NCBI GenBank assembly: GCA_038230775.1
Contig: JBBRMQ010000050.1
Location: 1 to 21,234, forward strand
Length of the DNA: 21,234 nt
Direction of reading: 5' to 3'
From: JBBRMQ01 sp038230775
GTDB lineage: Bacteria > Acidobacteriota > Thermoanaerobaculia > Gp7-AA8
The notes under the pieces were generated by a model, which made no database searches, was not told the origin of the DNA, and worked only from the letters and a program-made list of their open reading frames with translations. Below are positions 18,319 to 21,234 of the stretch, one piece after another. Every line of letters starts with the position of its first letter. Within the stretch, counting starts at the first letter, position 1. A program made the position numbers and the translations under genes.

Positions 18319-19737
18319 CTATTTGTGTGCCCAGTCCGTGTGCACGAACTCCGCGTTCGCACCCTTGTCGTTGCGCTGATACGTGTGTGAGCCGAAGTAG
18401 TCGCGCTGTGCCTGCGTGAGGTTCTGCGGGAGCTCTGCGCTGCGATAGGCGTCAAAGTACGCGAGGCTGGCGGACATCGCGGGAACCGCGAAGCCGTTCG
18501 ACTGTGCGTACGACACCGCGCGCCGCCACGCGGGCTGCGACTTGTTGACCTGCGAGCTGAACTCACTCGCCAGCAGCAGATTCGCCAGATCCTTTTTCTC
18601 CTCGTAGGCCCGCATGATCGAGTCGAGGAACTTCGCGCGAATGATGCAGCCGGCTTTCCAGATGCGCGCCATCTCGCGCATGTCGATGTTCCACTTCCAC
18701 TCTTTCGATCCGGCCTGGATCAACGCCATTCCCTGGGCGTACGAACAGATCTTCGACGCGTACAGCGCGTCGTGAACGTCGTTGATGAATTGCTTGCGGT
18801 CCTGCACGGTGGCCGGTTTCTGTCCGCCGCCGAGGATCTTCGAGGCCTGAATGCGTTCGTCTTTCATCGACGAGATCACGCGCGCATCGATGGCCGCGGC
18901 GATGGTCGGAATGGCGACCGCAAGATCGAGCGCGACCTGCGCGGTCCACTTGCCCGTCCCCTTCTGGCCCGCCTTGTCCAGAACCTTCTCGACCAGCGGC
19001 GCGCCCGTCTCCGGATCCTTGACCCGGAAGATGTGGGACGTGATCTCGATGAGGAACGACTCCAGCGTCCCCTTGTTCCACTCGTCGAAAATAGCCGCCA
19101 GCTCGTCGGACGACGCGCCGAGGCCGCGGCGAAGCATCTCGTACGCTTCGGCGATGAGCTGCATGTCGCCGTACTCGATGCCGTTGTGCACCATCTTCAC
19201 GAAGTGGCCGGCGCCGTCGGTGCCGACGTGCGTGACGCAAGCGCCGGAGTCGCTCTTCGCGGCGATCGCTTCGAAGATCGGCTGAATCGATTTCCACGAT
19301 TCGTCCGAGCCCCCCGGCATCAGCGAGGGACCGAAACGCGCGCCCTCTTCGCCGCCCGAAACGCCGGAGCCGACGAAGTGGAGGCCTTTCGCTTCCATCC
19401 GTTTCGTGCGTTCCTGGGTGTCCTTGAACCACGAGTTGCCGCCGTCGATGAGGATGTCGCCCTTGTCCAGCAGCGGTGCGATCTTGTCGATCGTCATGTC
19501 GACGGGCGCGCCGGCCTTGATCATCATCATGATCCGGCGCGGCCGCTCGAGGTTCTTGACGAACTCCTCGAACGTCTTCGTCCCGGTGATCTTCCGGCCC
19601 GTGTTCTTGTTGACGAACTTGTCGACCCACTCTCCTTCGAGGTTCCACACCGCGACGGAGAAGCCGTGATCCTCGACGTTGAGCGCCAGGTTTTCTCCCA
19701 TGACGCCGAGACCGATCATTCCGAACTGTGAAGTCAT
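18319..19737 (-). CDS. gnd: 6-phosphogluconate dehydrogenase, decarboxylating (NADP+)
   Basis: A 472-aa enzyme of the oxidative pentose phosphate pathway (6-phosphogluconate to ribulose 5-phosphate, CO2 and NADPH). The true start is the ATG at 19737 (MTSQFGMIGLGVMGENLALN); the frame remains open further upstream but that part is antisense-frame shadow within pgi. Visible motifs: Rossmann GLGVMG (9-14), IDGGNSWFKDT (98-108), GSGVSGGEEGARFGPSLMPG (123-142), catalytic K181 and E188 in KMVHNGIEYGDMQ, and the family signature VLDKAGQKGTGKW (252-264). The C-terminal tail ends HTDW, as in long dimeric (E. coli-type) enzymes. The start overlaps the pgi stop (ATGA), so the two genes are translationally coupled. 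Confidence 0.97.
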   Translation of the reverse strand: MTSQFGMIGLGVMGENLALNVEDHGFSVAVWNLEGEWVDKFVNKNTGRKITGTKTFEEFVKNLERPRRIMMMIKAGAPVDMTIDKIAPLLDKGDILIDGGNSWFKDTQERTKRMEAKGLHFVGSGVSGGEEGARFGPSLMPGGSDESWKSIQPIFEAIAAKSDSGACVTHVGTDGAGHFVKMVHNGIEYGDMQLIAEAYEMLRRGLGASSDELAAIFDEWNKGTLESFLIEITSHIFRVKDPETGAPLVEKVLDKAGQKGTGKWTAQVALDLAVAIPTIAAAIDARVISSMKDERIQASKILGGGQKPATVQDRKQFINDVHDALYASKICSYAQGMALIQAGSKEWKWNIDMREMARIWKAGCIIRAKFLDSIMRAYEEKKDLANLLLASEFSSQVNKSQPAWRRAVSYAQSNGFAVPAMSASLAYFDAYRSAELPQNLTQAQRDYFGSHTYQRNDKGANAEFVHTDWAHK

Positions 19738-21234
19738 ACTCTGGCGACCACCGCATTCTTGACGTTCTGCGCGAGCTTCTCCAGTCCCTGGTCGACGTCC
19801 GATCCGAGAGCGACGCTGATCAGGCGGCGCTTGCGACTGGCCAGCGATTGAAAGTCGCCGATCGCCTGCGCGCGCACCAGAACTCCGAACCCGAACTTCT
19901 CGTTCGGAATCGGAACGTCGGTCACCGGCCCGCCGGTGAGCTGGATGAAGACGCCCGTCGCCGCGCCGCCCTTGTGCAACTGACCGGTCGAGTGCAGGAA
20001 TCGCGGGCCGTACCCGGTCGTCGTCGCCACGTGCAGTTGTTTCGCGATCGCCTCGCGGATCTGCGCGATCAGCCGGTCGCGCTGCAACGTCTCGCCGAAG
20101 TACTCGGTGATCGCAACGTAATCGCCGGGACGAACTTCGCTGAGCAACTTTGCAATCGCCTGATCGTCGGGACTGACCTGCGTTCCACCCGCGGTCATCT
20201 TGCCCGTCGACTTGAACTCTTCCAGCAGCTTCTTCGTGTTGTCCTTCGACTCCTGCACGTTGGGCTGATCGAAGGCGTCGATGCCGATGAGCGCGCCCGC
20301 GATCGCCGTGGCGAACTCCCACGTGAAGAAAATCTCGCCGATGTCGAGCGGATCGTCGAGCACCTGGTCGACGACTGGATGCCCGGCGTCCGCCAGCTCC
20401 TTCAACCGGGCGATGTCATCGGATCCGCGCATCCGCACGGAAACGAACACGCGGTCGTTGCCGTAGTCGCGCGCGCCTAACAGCGGCTCACCGGCGACTG
20501 GCAGAATGCCTTTCCCTTCCTTGCCTGTCGACTCGGCGATCAGTTGCTCGATCCAAAGGCCCAGCGTATCGAGAGGTGCCGGCGTAATCAGCGTCAGCTT
20601 GTCGCGTCCCTGCTGCGCCATCGTGCCCAGGATGGTGCCGAGGATCACGGCCGGGTTCTTCTTGACGTTGGGAGTCTGCGCGATGTGCGCCGCATGCACC
20701 GCCCGATCGAGCAGCGTCTCGACATCCACGCCGCTCAGCACCGCAGGAACCATTCCGAAATACGAAAGCGCGGAGTAGCGGCCGCCGATGTCGGCCGGAT
20801 TGATGAACGTCTTGCGGAAGTGATCGCGTGCGGCATCGTTCTCCAGCTGCGTGCCGGGATCGGTGACGGCGATGAAGTTTTCACCGGCCTTGTCGCCTTT
20901 GATCGCCTTCACGCGATCGTAGAAGTATCGGTGGAACATCATCGGCTCGGTCGTCGTGCCGGATTTCGACGCGACGATGAAGAGCGTGCGCGCCAGCTTG
21001 ATCTTCGATTCGAGAGCCTTGATCGCCTCCGGGGCCGTGGAATCGAGCGTCGACAGTTTCGGGTATCCGCCCTTCGCGCCGAAGACGCGACGCGTGACTT
21101 CAGAGCAAAGGCTCGAGCCGCCCATGCCGAGAACGACGACGTCATCGAACTGCGCTTTCACCGACTCGGCGAAGCCGCGCAGCTCGCCGACACTCTTCAG
21201 CACCAGCTCGGGAACCGTGAGCCAGCCGAGGGCG
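19734..21234 (-). CDS. pgi: Glucose-6-phosphate isomerase, probably the C-terminal part of a transaldolase/PGI fusion (5' partial)
   Basis: About 500 residues are visible and the frame is open to the right edge, where it reads ALGWLTVPELVLKSVGELRG; the GTG at 21203 is internal. SIS-domain/PGI motifs are clear: VVLGMGGSSL, LFIVASKSGTTTEP, FIAVTDPGTQLE, INPADIGGRYSALSYFGMVP and, later, EFATAIAGALIGIDAFDQPN with the active-site glutamate. The entry 'LGWL.vPE' and the divergent sequence match the PGI half of bifunctional transaldolase/glucose-6-phosphate isomerase proteins (about 950 aa), not classical standalone Pgi. The transaldolase half would lie outside the window. Interconverts glucose 6-phosphate and fructose 6-phosphate, feeding the downstream coupled gnd. 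Confidence 0.88.
   Translation of the reverse strand, partial: ALGWLTVPELVLKSVGELRGFAESVKAQFDDVVVLGMGGSSLCSEVTRRVFGAKGGYPKLSTLDSTAPEAIKALESKIKLARTLFIVASKSGTTTEPMMFHRYFYDRVKAIKGDKAGENFIAVTDPGTQLENDAARDHFRKTFINPADIGGRYSALSYFGMVPAVLSGVDVETLLDRAVHAAHIAQTPNVKKNPAVILGTILGTMAQQGRDKLTLITPAPLDTLGLWIEQLIAESTGKEGKGILPVAGEPLLGARDYGNDRVFVSVRMRGSDDIARLKELADAGHPVVDQVLDDPLDIGEIFFTWEFATAIAGALIGIDAFDQPNVQESKDNTKKLLEEFKSTGKMTAGGTQVSPDDQAIAKLLSEVRPGDYVAITEYFGETLQRDRLIAQIREAIAKQLHVATTTGYGPRFLHSTGQLHKGGAATGVFIQLTGGPVTDVPIPNEKFGFGVLVRAQAIGDFQSLASRKRRLISVALGSDVDQGLEKLAQNVKNAVVARV

Noticed and set aside
19738..20322. N-terminal extension of the gnd frame
   Set aside because: Shadow inside pgi; MTSQFGMIGLGVMG at 19737 is the family-typical start.

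Overview
This is a GC-rich, gene-dense chromosomal window of about 21 kb from a Gram-negative bacterium. The mix suggests an Acidobacteriota-like soil or sediment organism: a DUF4388 protein with a pseudopilin-like tail, a cytochrome c / PHM-type copper monooxygenase fusion, an AttH-like secreted lipocalin protein, a bifunctional-type PGI, and several families of GC-rich intergenic palindromes. That assignment is an inference from gene content, not a phylogenetic result. I see no rRNA, tRNA, CRISPR array, transposase, integrase or phage gene.

Layout. 1-618 (+) is the 3' part of a DUF4388-type protein. 761-1624 (-) is a lipid kinase, divergent from a periplasmic HtrA protease (1651-3021, +). 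3185-4258 (-) holds a small HExxH metallopeptidase and two coupled YqjD/ElaB-like membrane proteins. 4324-8979 (+) holds an ABC ATPase, a 10-TM FtsX/LolCE-like permease and a secreted cytochrome c/copper monooxygenase. 9012-11908 (-) holds a secreted phosphodiesterase of the alkaline phosphatase superfamily and an AttH/CrtC-like protein. 11934-14580 (+) holds a TPR plus double cyclic-nucleotide-binding protein that overlaps a PAP2 phosphatase. 14862-16289 (-) is a YihY membrane protein with a C-terminal winged helix, divergent from DUF4112 and a cardiolipin-synthase-like PLD protein (16458-18208, +). 18319-21234 (-) is a pentose-phosphate pair, gnd and the PGI part of a probable tal-pgi fusion running off the right edge.

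Functional theme. Apart from the sugar-phosphate pair, most genes concern the cell envelope: lipid phosphorylation and dephosphorylation, cardiolipin synthesis, lipoprotein- or lipid-type ABC export, periplasmic proteolysis, and several secreted enzymes. I see no defence system, biosynthetic cluster or obviously new multi-gene machine.

The most interesting signals are non-coding. First, nearly every operon-leading gene has a TAnnnT-type -10 hexamer ending only 7-12 nt before the start codon. This suggests leaderless or very short-leader transcription, and at two divergent pairs the two hexamers overlap in a symmetric promoter. Second, at least five distinct inverted-repeat elements sit in the gaps. 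They include a 208-bp MITE-like element with 23-bp terminal inverted repeats and a perfect 29-bp-arm cruciform.
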